This document shows positions 25,559-34,479 of a stretch of DNA of 42,142 nucleotides, one piece after another. The notes under the pieces are model-generated. The model saw nothing but the letters and a program-made list of their open reading frames with translations. It was not told the DNA's origin and did not search any database. The stretch is from the NCBI GenBank assembly GCA_021163205.1, contig JAGGXF010000039.1:1-42142 (forward strand), in the 5' to 3' direction. Within the stretch, counting starts at the first letter, position 1, and each line of letters opens with the position of its first letter. This DNA comes from Candidatus Aenigmatarchaeota archaeon. GTDB taxonomy: Archaea > Aenigmatarchaeota > Aenigmatarchaeia > GW2011-AR5 > JAGGXF01. A program made the translations under genes and the position numbers.

Positions 25559-27109
25559 TTAGCTTTTACTGTTCTCAAGTTTTTTCCACATGTAATATCC
25601 TTTTTGCTCGTATCCAAACCGCCTATAATACTCTCGAACGCCGACGCCGCTTGTTATGAAAATCTCGTCGTATCCCCGCTCTTGTGCCTTTTCTTCTGCT
25701 TTCTCCAAAAGGCGCCGACCATATGATTCGTGCTGATATGCCTTTTCCTCTTTCTCGCCGATTGGAACAAGTTGGCCATAAATATGAAGCTCGCGAACAA
25801 AAGCTTTTTCAGCAAGGCGCAAACGAAGAAATCCAATTAGTATATCGTTTTTTGTGTCTTCGAAGCTCAGGAAGATTTCGCTGGCGTCCGAAGCCTTATA
25901 TTTTATCTGCTGCAACGATATATTTTCTGGTTTTGTCTTTCTATGTCCAACCTCCCTACAACGTATGCACTTGCATTGAATGCCACGCTTTCGCATCTCA
26001 CGTTGCACAATCTGTCGAAGATTTGTTGTTTTTGGCCCGGCGACAACCTTCTGCTCAGCAATGTCCCGCATTACGCGCTTTATTCTCACATATCTAGGAA
26101 CGATTTGCTTTATCTTAATAAGAAGCTCGCTCGCTTCTTTTATTGTTAGCGGTTTGTATTCGCCAGCTTTCCATTTTTCATAAAGAGCGCTGCCCGGTAT
26201 GACGAGTGTCGGATATATTTTCAACTCATCCGGCTGAAATTGCTCATCTGTAAATAAACGCTTGAACATAGCCAAATCCTTTCGTGGTGAGGAACCTGGC
26301 AATCCAAGCATCATATGGTACGCTACTTTTAACCCTGCGTTCTTCAAATCCCTTGTAGCGCGTATAGTTTCACTAACATCATGCCCGCGTTTGATGCGTC
26401 TAAGAACATCGTCGTATAAGGATTGTACGCCAAGTTCAACTCTTGTGCAACCGAATGAAAGCATTTCTTTTATATGCTTCGGCTTACAGTAGTCGGGGCG
26501 CGTTTCGATTGTCAAACCAACGCAACGATGCCTTGCATGCTCGTTGTCTTTTATCGCCGCTGTGAGAGTCTTTTCATACTTATCATTTAATGCTTCGTAT
26601 ATGGACTTGACAAAATTCATTTTGTAGCTTTTATCCATGTATAAGAATGTTCCGCCCATAATTATGATTTCGCATTTGTCAGTTGGGTGACCTATAGTCT
26701 TTAATTGTTTGAGCCGCGTTTTTACTTGTTTGCGCGCATCAAAGCCGGCGCGCCTGGCGCGAAGCGTGGCGGGTTCAACACCTGTATAACTCTTAGGTAT
26801 GCCCCTGACCGTCGGACAATATTCACATTTACCAGGACACTTCCCCAAACACATAACAGCGATGCTTGCTATGCCACTGCTTGTGCGCACAGGTTTTATG
26901 GAAAGAAACCGTGTTAAAGTTTTCAACTTTTGCTTGTTTCTGACTACGCGACGCGCGTAGTCAAGTATCTCAGCATTCTGAAACAACTTGTTCAATGAGT
27001 ATTTCTTGGCAACGCGTGTTTTGGCCAGCTCAAGTTCTTTGCTGTTTTTTATATCCCCGCAAAGAATTTTATCAAGAATTTCTTTTTTCGCTTTCTCTGT
27101 TGACATCAT
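25559..27109 (-). CDS. Elp3-like radical SAM / GNAT tRNA-modifying enzyme
   Basis: About 516 residues, homologous to the catalytic subunit of Elongator, which makes cm5U-type modifications at wobble U34. The radical SAM cluster cysteines are Cys91, 95 and 98 (CPGKCEYC). Then follow TGVEPATLRARRAGFD, IIMGGTF and ETRPDYC, typical of Elp3. The C-terminal GNAT domain has the acetyl-CoA loop (HESYGRRLLEKAEEKA) and GVREYYRRFGYEQKGYYMWKKL. Start ATG 27109 (or 27106) lies about 25-30 bases after a TATA box; the open frame to 27175 is non-homologous. tRNA-Lys(TTT) in this window is a plausible substrate. Confidence 0.93.
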   Translation of the reverse strand: MMSTEKAKKEILDKILCGDIKNSKELELAKTRVAKKYSLNKLFQNAEILDYARRVVRNKQKLKTLTRFLSIKPVRTSSGIASIAVMCLGKCPGKCEYCPTVRGIPKSYTGVEPATLRARRAGFDARKQVKTRLKQLKTIGHPTDKCEIIIMGGTFLYMDKSYKMNFVKSIYEALNDKYEKTLTAAIKDNEHARHRCVGLTIETRPDYCKPKHIKEMLSFGCTRVELGVQSLYDDVLRRIKRGHDVSETIRATRDLKNAGLKVAYHMMLGLPGSSPRKDLAMFKRLFTDEQFQPDELKIYPTLVIPGSALYEKWKAGEYKPLTIKEASELLIKIKQIVPRYVRIKRVMRDIAEQKVVAGPKTTNLRQIVQREMRKRGIQCKCIRCREVGHRKTKPENISLQQIKYKASDASEIFLSFEDTKNDILIGFLRLRLAEKAFVRELHIYGQLVPIGEKEEKAYQHESYGRRLLEKAEEKAQERGYDEIFITSGVGVREYYRRFGYEQKGYYMWKKLENSKS

Positions 27110-27311
27110 AAAAATAACCGAGCGAAAAAATATAAAAACCAATAAGAATCTCTTGACTAACAATATAAACAACATTATAAAGAGGCACAGAATTAGAAAA
27201 GAAAAGCTAAAATATTCCCTAAAATATTCTAATTGTCTTTAAATGGCTTGCACCAGAAAATCACGCTATTTAACACTAATGCGTCTCTTCTCGCTAACAT
27301 TACAAAGGACT

Positions 27312-28133
27312 TTACACAGGCCTCGCATTCTTCCAGAGCATCTTGAACATGGGCTTCATCACATCGCCCGCAACATGTGTGCTCTCTGTCCAGAATGACA
27401 CGTCTTGCGTTGGGTGTGTCTTTTCGTCGTCTGTTAAAGCCATCAAGAACTTATCATCGTCAACAATAGCAAATCTTGCGCTCGCTTTTTCTAGGTCCTG
27501 TACTCGAGAAATGTCCTTTATTTTTGCATGTTTGGCCAAGGACTTAGCAATCTCATAATTTTGTTTGTCAATGGGCGCGATTATTCTGATATCAACACCG
27601 GACTTTGCCGCCTTTTGTAGGGTTGAGAAATGTTTTTCATATAGTTCTGTCAGCCCCTGCTTTGTAGTCACAAGATGAACATTTTTCTTCGCTTTTTTTA
27701 TCATCGAGCCAAGTTGGTCATGCATTGCAAATCTTCCTTTTAGGGCGCCTGTCATATCTTCCGGCTTAACCAGTGAAACGCTTTCTTTGTGAATCTTTTT
27801 CAGATCTTTAAGAACACTGCTTTTTTTAATCCTGTCTATTCTTTCAGCCATTGCCAACGCTCTCTCAGCCGTCCTTCTTTTCGCGCGCTCTAGCGCATCG
27901 GCCGGATTAATTGCTACGTAAGATATCGGCTTACCCGGCTGAATAATCACAAAACCCTTATCCGCAAGAGATTCAAGAACATCATAGCACCGAGAACGAG
28001 GAACACCAGAAATATCGGAGAGCTCACCCGCAGTTGATTTTCCACGAGACAACAGCGCAACCCAAAGTTTTCTTTCATATAGATTTAATCCGATGGCCTT
28101 AAGTGCGTCCATGACTTCAGAGCTTGCAAGCAT
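27312..28133 (-). CDS. TrmB-family transcriptional regulator
   Basis: N-terminal winged helix at about residues 5-70 (LNLYERKLWVALLSRGKSTAGELSDISGVPRSRCYDVLESLADKG split across the helix-turn-helix). A helical linker and a C-terminal PLD-like regulatory domain follow (KKNVHLVTTKQGL, VDIRIIAPIDKQN, ARFAIVDDDKFLMALTDD). TrmB proteins sense sugars or other ligands; the ligand here is unknown. ATG 28133 has GGGGTG upstream; GTG 28145 is the alternative. A TATA box lies at about 28170-28185. No sugar transporter or sugar enzyme is adjacent. Confidence 0.85.
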   Translation of the reverse strand: MLASSEVMDALKAIGLNLYERKLWVALLSRGKSTAGELSDISGVPRSRCYDVLESLADKGFVIIQPGKPISYVAINPADALERAKRRTAERALAMAERIDRIKKSSVLKDLKKIHKESVSLVKPEDMTGALKGRFAMHDQLGSMIKKAKKNVHLVTTKQGLTELYEKHFSTLQKAAKSGVDIRIIAPIDKQNYEIAKSLAKHAKIKDISRVQDLEKASARFAIVDDDKFLMALTDDEKTHPTQDVSFWTESTHVAGDVMKPMFKMLWKNARPV

Positions 28134-28215
28134 TTCTGTTTTCACCCCATTTACAACTTATATACCTCACAATCTTTTTAAATATATTCTCTATCCAGTG
28201 ACACCTAACAGGCTT

Positions 28216-29415
28216 TTAATTATTAAGACATAACAAACTTTTTAAAGCCTTATTCGACGCCTGTAGAGGCAGAATTCCTTGCTTTTTGGGTTTTTCCCTC
28301 TTTTTTACTATTTGTCGAACTCTTTTAACTAGCTTTTCAACGTCTTTAATTCCACGCTTGGTATTTGGCGTCCCGGAAGAATTTCCGACACCAACTATGA
28401 TTATCTTGCTGCCTTTCACCGACCTTTTTACTATCTCTTTGACAAGCTTCTGAGCCTTCGGAAGAGCCTTGAATATAGTTAATTTCATCGGTTCTATTGC
28501 CTCTTCAGAACCAACCTTGATAGCAACTGAATCCAGCGGTATTTTTCTTGGCAACACAATATTCTCTATCAGTTCCCTCTGATGAAAACCACCCATCGCA
28601 AAACCAACACCCTCTGCTACTGTTCCGGATTTCTCGCCTTCTAACTTCGATGCAGCATCTATGGTGATTATGCGACTGATTTTATGTTTTTTTATTATTT
28701 TTTTAATTGCCTCGTCTATCCGTCCGAGTCTTGGTCCCGGTCCTTTTGCCTTCAAAACAAAACATGTTCTACCTTCTATAACAACTTCATCCATAACGAT
28801 ATCTTCTGCTATGTCTTTTGATTTGTTCATAAAAGACGATGCAACCAATGGTCCAATGGAATCACCAACAGGCCAAGCATTGACAAAAGACTCTGTACCG
28901 AGCAATTCGCTCTTGGCTATTTTCTCTATGAGTGGAAGTTGCATCTGTAAGATTATCGCCAGTTGCAGGTTCTTGAATTTCTTAATCATCTCGACATTAT
29001 GCCTAACAATCTTTGCAATCTGATGTACAGACATGCCAGCGCGCAAACCGTAATTAATCTGTTGTTTAAGCTTTTGCGACTTGTTGCCAACCAGTTCGTT
29101 TGTGAAGAACTTGAATTTATCTTCCATCTGTCTCACAACCGTATCTATACGTTTGACAATTCCATAAGGGTCAAGATCAGAAGGAGAAACAACGAAGAAC
29201 TCCATGTAGTTTCTTATCTTCTCACTAATTTTTTTATCTTTTTTTCCGATTCTCTTTCGTATTAAACGCTGTGCCGCCCTGCTCATGGATTCCATCTTGG
29301 CAGCGCTCTGCTCAAGCTTGTATATAAGCTGAGCCAACATCAGTCGTGGATAAAGAAATATGAAAAAAAACATAACTACAAACCATGTCAGCATGCTTGT
29401 TCCGCTTCCATCCAT
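28216..29415 (-). CDS. DUF1512 family membrane-anchored protein
   Basis: 399 residues matching the archaeal DUF1512 family. It has an N-terminal transmembrane helix (TWFVVMFFFIFLYPRLML), a basic helical region, then a soluble domain with conserved segments FVNAWPVGDSIGPLVASSFM, VLKAKGPGPRLGRIDEA and ITIDAASKLEGEKSGTVAEG. Function unknown. ATG 29415 has GGTGG upstream; the open frame extends to a TTG at 29424. It lies downstream of the small membrane protein gene at 29479-29808, probably in one operon. Confidence 0.8.
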   Translation of the reverse strand: MDGSGTSMLTWFVVMFFFIFLYPRLMLAQLIYKLEQSAAKMESMSRAAQRLIRKRIGKKDKKISEKIRNYMEFFVVSPSDLDPYGIVKRIDTVVRQMEDKFKFFTNELVGNKSQKLKQQINYGLRAGMSVHQIAKIVRHNVEMIKKFKNLQLAIILQMQLPLIEKIAKSELLGTESFVNAWPVGDSIGPLVASSFMNKSKDIAEDIVMDEVVIEGRTCFVLKAKGPGPRLGRIDEAIKKIIKKHKISRIITIDAASKLEGEKSGTVAEGVGFAMGGFHQRELIENIVLPRKIPLDSVAIKVGSEEAIEPMKLTIFKALPKAQKLVKEIVKRSVKGSKIIIVGVGNSSGTPNTKRGIKDVEKLVKRVRQIVKKREKPKKQGILPLQASNKALKSLLCLNN

Positions 29416-29478
29416 CTTTATCAAGCCACCAATAAGTCAGTTAAACTATTTAATAGAAAAGTTTTTAAACGCTCTCCC

Positions 29479-29808
29479 TCATTTCTTTCTCCTGCCAAAA
29501 ATCGAACCGAGAAAATTACCAATACTTGCCGAAGAACGTATGAAGAGGTAAAGGATGTACAAGACGAGTCCAAGATTTATATAATAGAGAAAAGTCTGCC
29601 TAGTTAGCGGAACTGCTATCTTAAGAACCTTGTTCAAAAACAGGGGAAATGTCGCTGAAACAATAATAACCTTGAGTGCACCGAAAAAGATATTGAAAAC
29701 TTTTTTCAACATCCACAAGAATGCGATGAATAAAGTTAGCATAATAACCTCTACAGGTATGTGAGATGTAAGAAATGTCATGAACGTGTTTATCGACTCA
29801 GCGATCAT
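29479..29808 (-). CDS. small multi-pass membrane protein
   Basis: 109 residues with about three hydrophobic helices (VIMLTLFIAFLWMLKKVF, LKVIIVSATFPLFLNKV, FLYYINLGLVLYILYLFI) and a basic C-terminus (GRRKK). No family recognised. ATG 29808 has GGTG ten bases upstream. It lies between the PHP phosphoesterase and DUF1512 genes on the same strand, all membrane-associated, which suggests a shared location. Confidence 0.65.
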   Translation of the reverse strand: MIAESINTFMTFLTSHIPVEVIMLTLFIAFLWMLKKVFNIFFGALKVIIVSATFPLFLNKVLKIAVPLTRQTFLYYINLGLVLYILYLFIRSSASIGNFLGSIFGRRKK

Positions 29809-29850
29809 TATTGAACACCATCAGGTGAAATTAAAATAACACAAGATAAA

Positions 29851-30696
29851 TTAGTTTTCTTTGAATAAATATAAAAACTCTCTTAGCATCGCGTAAGAAC
29901 TCACAGCAATGAGCCCAAGATACGCAATTATTCTAAACAAGTAATCTATAGTTCCTGGGCTTTTGTCAACAAGCGACAAAATTTTTTTTCCGACATATCT
30001 TTTTGGCCATTTGTAGTTATGGTCCATATAATCCAACAGATAAAAATAAGATAATTTTAATCTTGCCACACTATAGTCCAAAAGCACACGAGTAGGCATA
30101 TATTTTTCATGAAGTATCGTGCGACCCCTTTTTATCTCTTTTAACACACCGTCCACGTCATTAGCGCGAACCTCTGTTCTCCCATATCCAAGCATGTCTG
30201 TGGTGTGCGCATCTGAGCCAGCTGTAACAGGCAAAGAATATCTCCGTGCAAAGCGCTTTGCTTTGCGGTTGATCACGCGGTCAATATTCATCGCATTAAA
30301 AGCCTCCAAGCCGTCTGTCAGACGTGCGAATGACCTAAGTCCACATCCCGCTATGTCAAACGGGTGTGCTGCTATTCCAAGACCGCCCTGTTCGTGTATC
30401 TCATCAAGAGTATCTTCAAGTATCATTCCGGGTTTTATAGTTTCCTGTATTCCCAATGCGAGAAGATGACCATCCATTGTGTCGATTTCCTCTCCGGGTA
30501 TTATAAGAATTCCATATTTTTTTCCATATTGTCTTGCCTCTTTCCACCCCTCGGTCGTGTTGTGGTCTGTAATAGATATACCATCTAGCCCTATTCTCTT
30601 CGCCTGCTTTACCATCTGTTTGGGTGAAGCCAGTCCATCGTGAAATATTCTCCTGCCTTTTGAATAAAATGTATGCACATGCAAATCAAGAATCAC
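29851..30696 (-). CDS. PHP-domain phosphoesterase with C-terminal membrane anchor
   Basis: Metal-dependent PHP hydrolase of about 281 residues. Motifs: DLHVHTFYSKG at the start, SITDHNTTEGW, GEEIDT, AAHPFD and GSDAHTTDM, giving the full His/Asp/Glu metal set. Residues beyond about 230 are hydrophobic (YLFRIIAYLGLIAVSSYAM), an unusual membrane anchor that should place the catalytic domain on the inner face. The substrate may be a nucleotide or phosphoester (family knowledge). GTG 30696 is chosen because GGGTGA lies upstream; GTG 30705 is possible. It follows the TGS GTPase gene by 27 bases. Confidence 0.85.
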   Translation of the reverse strand: MILDLHVHTFYSKGRRIFHDGLASPKQMVKQAKRIGLDGISITDHNTTEGWKEARQYGKKYGILIIPGEEIDTMDGHLLALGIQETIKPGMILEDTLDEIHEQGGLGIAAHPFDIAGCGLRSFARLTDGLEAFNAMNIDRVINRKAKRFARRYSLPVTAGSDAHTTDMLGYGRTEVRANDVDGVLKEIKRGRTILHEKYMPTRVLLDYSVARLKLSYFYLLDYMDHNYKWPKRYVGKKILSLVDKSPGTIDYLFRIIAYLGLIAVSSYAMLREFLYLFKEN

Positions 30697-30722
30697 AACA
30701 GTCACCCTGCTAATAGCTCTTG

Positions 30723-31541
30723 CTATATCTTTTGATGTATTTCAACTATGTCTCCATCCTCCAAAATATAGTTCAAACCTACTCGTCTTTCCACAACTCC
30801 GTCTTCTTTGCGCCATAACCGTGCAAAGCAAAAATTTTTTACAAAATCTTTGTGTATGCGCTCTGCAAAATCTTTCACGGTTGAACCTCGCGGAAGAGCC
30901 ATTGGCTCATCGTTTTTCGTTGCTGGGTCACGTGTATATACCATAATAAGACCAAGCATCTTCCATACACGTTTTTTTATCTCTTCTGTATTAATATCTT
31001 TTCTTAAGACTATGGTTTTTTTATTTATGAAGTTATCTGAGCAGATTTTTCTTAATTTTTCCTCATCCTCATCATCTCGCACCACAAAAACTATGGCGTC
31101 TGTTGTTCGCACGATACTCATATGTTCCGGCTCGAAAGTGGCAGGTATTTCAACAAGCTGTATTCTTACCCCCCTGTAATCCATCATTCCGACTGCTGGC
31201 TCTTTTGTTGTATATGGGTAATCAGCGATTTCAACATCCACACCAGTTAACTTCTTCAAAAGCGTTGATTTGCCGGCATTTGGCATACCAAGAATGCAGA
31301 CTTGGGCTTCACCCTCTTTTTTTACCCCCGTTTTCTTCCCTGTTGACTTTTTGGGCGCCGCCTTTTTTAGTTTTGCCAGCTTTGCCTTGAGTTGGGCTAG
31401 TAGATTTTCTGTGCCCTTATGTTTTGGGCATTCGCGTATCATCTCTTCCAGCGCAGCTATTTTTTCCTCTTGGGTTTTGGCGCTACGAAACTTCTCCTCT
31501 GCTTTGAAATACTCTGGTGTTGCATTTATCGGCATAGGCAT
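30723..31541 (-). CDS. Obg/DRG-like TGS-domain protein with altered GTPase motifs
   Basis: About 272 residues: an N-terminal helical basic region, a G domain and a C-terminal TGS domain (ALPRGSTVKDFAERIHKDF ... NYILEDGDIVEIHQKI). The P-loop GMPNAGKS is intact at about 85-92, and YPYTTKEPAVGMM is the DRG-type switch I. The G3 motif normally DLPG is EIPA (132-135), and the G4 NKxD region reads LRKDIN, so hydrolysis or base specificity may differ. DRG proteins associate with ribosomes (family knowledge). ATG 31541 or 31535 may be the start. Confidence 0.82.
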   Translation of the reverse strand: MPMPINATPEYFKAEEKFRSAKTQEEKIAALEEMIRECPKHKGTENLLAQLKAKLAKLKKAAPKKSTGKKTGVKKEGEAQVCILGMPNAGKSTLLKKLTGVDVEIADYPYTTKEPAVGMMDYRGVRIQLVEIPATFEPEHMSIVRTTDAIVFVVRDDEDEEKLRKICSDNFINKKTIVLRKDINTEEIKKRVWKMLGLIMVYTRDPATKNDEPMALPRGSTVKDFAERIHKDFVKNFCFARLWRKEDGVVERRVGLNYILEDGDIVEIHQKI

Positions 31542-31544
31542 CAA

Positions 31545-31729
31545 ATAAAATTAGAATCAATAAAATTAAAAGGCTTTGACAAAATGGACCAGAAGGGTTA
31601 CTAATCTGTTAATTTTTTCAAGAAACTCAAGTAGTTTTTCATCTCGAGGCAACGTTTTTAACTATATTTTTAATTACTGAGAAGTAGAAATTAAGATGTT
31701 AGAATAGTGTATCTGTTAATTGATGCCAG
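31545..31729. other. 185-bp spacer
   Basis: AT-rich, with TATA-like boxes for the downstream TGS gene. Only a 13-codon minus-strand ORF is present (ATG near 31642), with no supporting homology. An 11-base direct repeat (AATTAACAGAT) occurs twice about 115 bases apart, probably by chance. Confidence 0.35.
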
Positions 31730-32341
31730 TTATAAACTTGTTATCTTGTAAAGCATTAACTCCTCCCAGTCGAGCTTTTTTGTCTGAATGACCATTGCTT
31801 TTAGCTTGTTCCTTTGAGAAAGCTTCTCCATATCAACGGGAGTCAGCGAAGAGGCCAAAAGCAAGGCGATGCCATCGCTAGTTAGATGTCCTGAGAGCTT
31901 TAATAAGAAGCGCGGTATTTCACCTGATTCTGTCAAAGCTTTCTTAGCAGTGCCCAAATGCTTGTCGGACTCTGGCGAAGGTGGAAGATAAGGAGGATTA
32001 AACAACACGAGGTCATATTTGCCTCGAATGCCTTCAAACAAATCTGATTCTATAAGAATCAAACGACATCTGTTCCTGGCAGCATTTTTTCGCGCGCACT
32101 CGACAGCTTTTCTGTTGATATCAACAGCCGTGACTTTTGCGCCCGTAAGCAGAAAACACAATATCGCCAGAAATCCTGACCCTGTTCCCACATCGAGAAT
32201 TCTTTTTGGCTTCATGCGTCGTTTTGAAAGAAAATCAACTAGAAAATCAGCCATAAATACTGAATCCTCACGGGGATAGTAAACATCGTCTGATACCTCT
32301 AAAACGATTTGTTGCTCTCCGAAATGGTAATAAAATCTCAT
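31730..32341 (-). CDS. HemK/PrmC-type (Mtq2-like) N5-glutamine methyltransferase
   Basis: 203-residue class I SAM methyltransferase. YYPREDSVFMADFL is the family entry; ILDVGTGSGFLAILC the SAM loop; AVDIN the ribose acid; LFNPPYLP the catalytic NPPY that binds the target Gln amide. Archaeal short HemK-like enzymes methylate release factor aRF1 at GGQ, normally with a Trm112 partner, which is not in this window. The start is 34 bases from the divergent GluRS start, with its own TATA box about 25 bases upstream. Confidence 0.87.
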   Translation of the reverse strand: MRFYYHFGEQQIVLEVSDDVYYPREDSVFMADFLVDFLSKRRMKPKRILDVGTGSGFLAILCFLLTGAKVTAVDINRKAVECARKNAARNRCRLILIESDLFEGIRGKYDLVLFNPPYLPPSPESDKHLGTAKKALTESGEIPRFLLKLSGHLTSDGIALLLASSLTPVDMEKLSQRNKLKAMVIQTKKLDWEELMLYKITSL

Positions 32342-32346
32342 TAATC

Positions 32347-32370
32347 TTTATATTAGTTAAGACATATATA
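32347..32370. promoter_or_regulatory. interleaved divergent promoters of gltX and the methyltransferase gene
   Basis: Only 34 bases separate two divergent start codons. TTTATATTA at 32347-32355 is correctly placed (25 bases) for plus-strand gltX. TATATATGTC (minus strand, 32361-32370) is correctly placed for the minus-strand methyltransferase. Each TATA box lies within the other gene's initiation region. Confidence 0.55.
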
Positions 32371-32375
32371 TTAGT

Positions 32376-34028
32376 ATGGATGTCAGCAAAGTTGTCAAAA
32401 GATACATTCTTGATAACGCAATATCACATAATGGAAAGGCAATCGCCAAATCAGTGCTTGGAAAGATTTTGGCGGATTATCCAGAATTACGATCAATGGT
32501 TCTTCAACTGAAGCACGAGATTGAAATACAAATAGGCACCATAAACAAAATGCCTCTGAAAAAGCAAAAAAAAGAGCTGGAAAAACTCGGTATTGTGAAG
32601 AAGAAGGAAAAAGAGTTCAGAAAGCACGATCTAGCTGAGCTCATTGGAGCAAGAACAGGACACTTTGTTGTTCGCTTTGCGCCAAACCCGAACGGAGCTC
32701 TGACACTTGGTCACGCCAGGCCAGCAATACTCAACTACGAATATGCAAAAAAATATAAAGGAAAAATGATTCTGCGCTTTGACGACACTGACCCAAAGCA
32801 CAAGGTCCCTGAAAAAAAATTTTATACATGGATAAAAGAGGATTTGAAATGGCTTGGAATTAAGTGGGATAAGGTTGTCGTCGCATCAAAAAGGCTTAAT
32901 ATATATTATAATTACGCAAAAAAACTCATCGAAATGGGAAAGGCCTATGTCTGTACATGTGGCGAGGAATGGAAAACGTTCAGAAACAAGAGTGAAGCCT
33001 GCCCATGTCGGTCTTTGCCTAAAAGGGAGCAACTAAAGCGATGGAAAAAAATGTTGGCAAAGAATGGGTATAAAGAGCACGAAGCTGTTCTAAGAATAAA
33101 AACAGATTTGAACGCCACAAATCCCGCTCTTCGTGACTGGCCCGCTTTTCGCATAGTTGATAAACCAAATCATCCACTAAAAAAAGCGAAGGTATGGCCT
33201 TTGCTAGATTTTCAGTCCGCTATTGACGACCATCTTTTCGGAGTGACTCATATTCTCCGTGGCATTGATTTGCAAACCTCAGAAAAGCGCCAGAAATACA
33301 TATACCAATATTTTAAGTGGGATTATCCTATAACTATAACCGTAGGTAAATTTTATTTGTCAGGAGTTGTTCTGAGCAAGAGCGAAATAAAGAAAGGTAT
33401 AAAAGAGGGAAAATTCCGAGGGTGGGACGATACCAAGCTTGGCACAATAAGATCGCTGAGGCGGCGTGGCTTCCAACCAGAAGCCATCCGCAAGCTTATT
33501 GTTGAAATTGGTGCAAAATCTGCTGATATCACAATCTCCTTCGAAAACCTCGCAGCGTATAACCGAAAACTCATTGACCCTGAAGCCAATCGCTACTTTT
33601 TTGTTCCAAACCCGATGAGAATAGAGATTGAAAATCCCCCAGTCAAAACTAAGAAAATTCCTCTTCATCCGATGAAAAACAGGGGGTTCAGAACGTTTAA
33701 AATAACAAAAACCCTTTACATAGACAAAAAAGATTATGAAAAATACAAAGGTCTTGAAGTTAGACTAAAGGATTTGTTTAATATAAAACTTGGGAAGAAA
33801 ATAAAAGTGACTGGGAAAGAAGTAAAATCTATCCCAAAAATACAATGGGTAACGAGGAATCACATTGAAGTTCGTGTGTTGATGGAAGACAAAATGGTCA
33901 AGGGCTATGGTGAGCAAAACCTAAAGAATGTGAAGCCCGGCACCATTGTTCAGTTTGAGCGATTTGGATTTGTAAGGATTGAAAAAAACGACAAAAAAAG
34001 TATCGTTGCTGTCTTTGCTCACAAATGA
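32376..34028 (+). CDS. gltX: glutamyl-tRNA synthetase (archaeal type)
   Basis: 550-residue class I synthetase. An N-terminal helical region of about 95 residues precedes the catalytic core. The HIGH equivalent is TLGH (110-113, in NPNGALTLGHARPAI) and the KMSKS equivalent LSKSE (about 332-336). A zinc-type Cys set (CTC ... CPC, about 193-214) lies in the acceptor-binding insertion. The C-terminus is the beta-barrel anticodon domain of the archaeal/eukaryal GluRS-GlnRS type. In archaea it usually charges both tRNA-Glu and tRNA-Gln, followed by GatDE (family knowledge). The start is leaderless by TATA spacing. Confidence 0.95.
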   Translation: MDVSKVVKRYILDNAISHNGKAIAKSVLGKILADYPELRSMVLQLKHEIEIQIGTINKMPLKKQKKELEKLGIVKKKEKEFRKHDLAELIGARTGHFVVRFAPNPNGALTLGHARPAILNYEYAKKYKGKMILRFDDTDPKHKVPEKKFYTWIKEDLKWLGIKWDKVVVASKRLNIYYNYAKKLIEMGKAYVCTCGEEWKTFRNKSEACPCRSLPKREQLKRWKKMLAKNGYKEHEAVLRIKTDLNATNPALRDWPAFRIVDKPNHPLKKAKVWPLLDFQSAIDDHLFGVTHILRGIDLQTSEKRQKYIYQYFKWDYPITITVGKFYLSGVVLSKSEIKKGIKEGKFRGWDDTKLGTIRSLRRRGFQPEAIRKLIVEIGAKSADITISFENLAAYNRKLIDPEANRYFFVPNPMRIEIENPPVKTKKIPLHPMKNRGFRTFKITKTLYIDKKDYEKYKGLEVRLKDLFNIKLGKKIKVTGKEVKSIPKIQWVTRNHIEVRVLMEDKMVKGYGEQNLKNVKPGTIVQFERFGFVRIEKNDKKSIVAVFAHK

Positions 34029-34086
34029 TTTTTTACTTTCATCAATTGATATCAATTACAAAATTTAAACCATGGGGGGAACGAGA

Positions 34087-34479
34087 ATGAAAACTGTTCT
34101 TGTTGGCGGTGTTTTTAACATCATACATCCGGGCCACATATATTTTCTTAAAAAAGCCAAATCATTCGGAAAAAAACTTGTTGTTGTTCTTGCCACAGAT
34201 GAAAAGGCAAGACAAAAAACATTTTTTGTTCCTGCGAAAGAAAGAAGAAGAGTCCTTGAGAGTATCTCTTTTGTCGATAAGGTCGTGGTCGGGGATGAAG
34301 AAAATCTTTTCAAGATTGTGCTTCAAGAGAAGCCTGACATAATAGTGCTCGGGTATGACCAAGATGAAGAATGGCTGAAAAAGGAGATAGAAAAGCGCGG
34401 GCTCAAGATTAAAATAAAACGTCTCAATCGTTACGGTACATACAGCACCAGCTTTTTACACCCGAAAAGGTTTTTATAA
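34087..34479 (+). CDS. cytidylyltransferase-like protein, probable FAD synthase (RibL type)
   Basis: 130-residue nucleotidyltransferase. The HPGH motif is at residues 14-17 (GGVFNIIHPGHIYFLKKAK), VDKVVVGDEENLFKIV and IIVLGYDQDE mid-protein, and RYGTYSTSFL supplies the C-terminal nucleotide-binding motif. This matches archaeal FAD synthase, though glycerol-3-phosphate cytidylyltransferase relatives are similar. ATG 34087 is chosen because a TATA box (AAATTTAAAC, about 34056-34066) lies 25 bases upstream; ATG 34072 adds five residues. It overlaps the converging phosphoesterase by six bases. Confidence 0.83.
   Translation: MKTVLVGGVFNIIHPGHIYFLKKAKSFGKKLVVVLATDEKARQKTFFVPAKERRRVLESISFVDKVVVGDEENLFKIVLQEKPDIIVLGYDQDEEWLKKEIEKRGLKIKIKRLNRYGTYSTSFLHPKRFL

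Noticed and set aside
31642-31684. 13-codon ORF after a TATA-like box
   Set aside because: Too short, with no ribosome binding site or homology.
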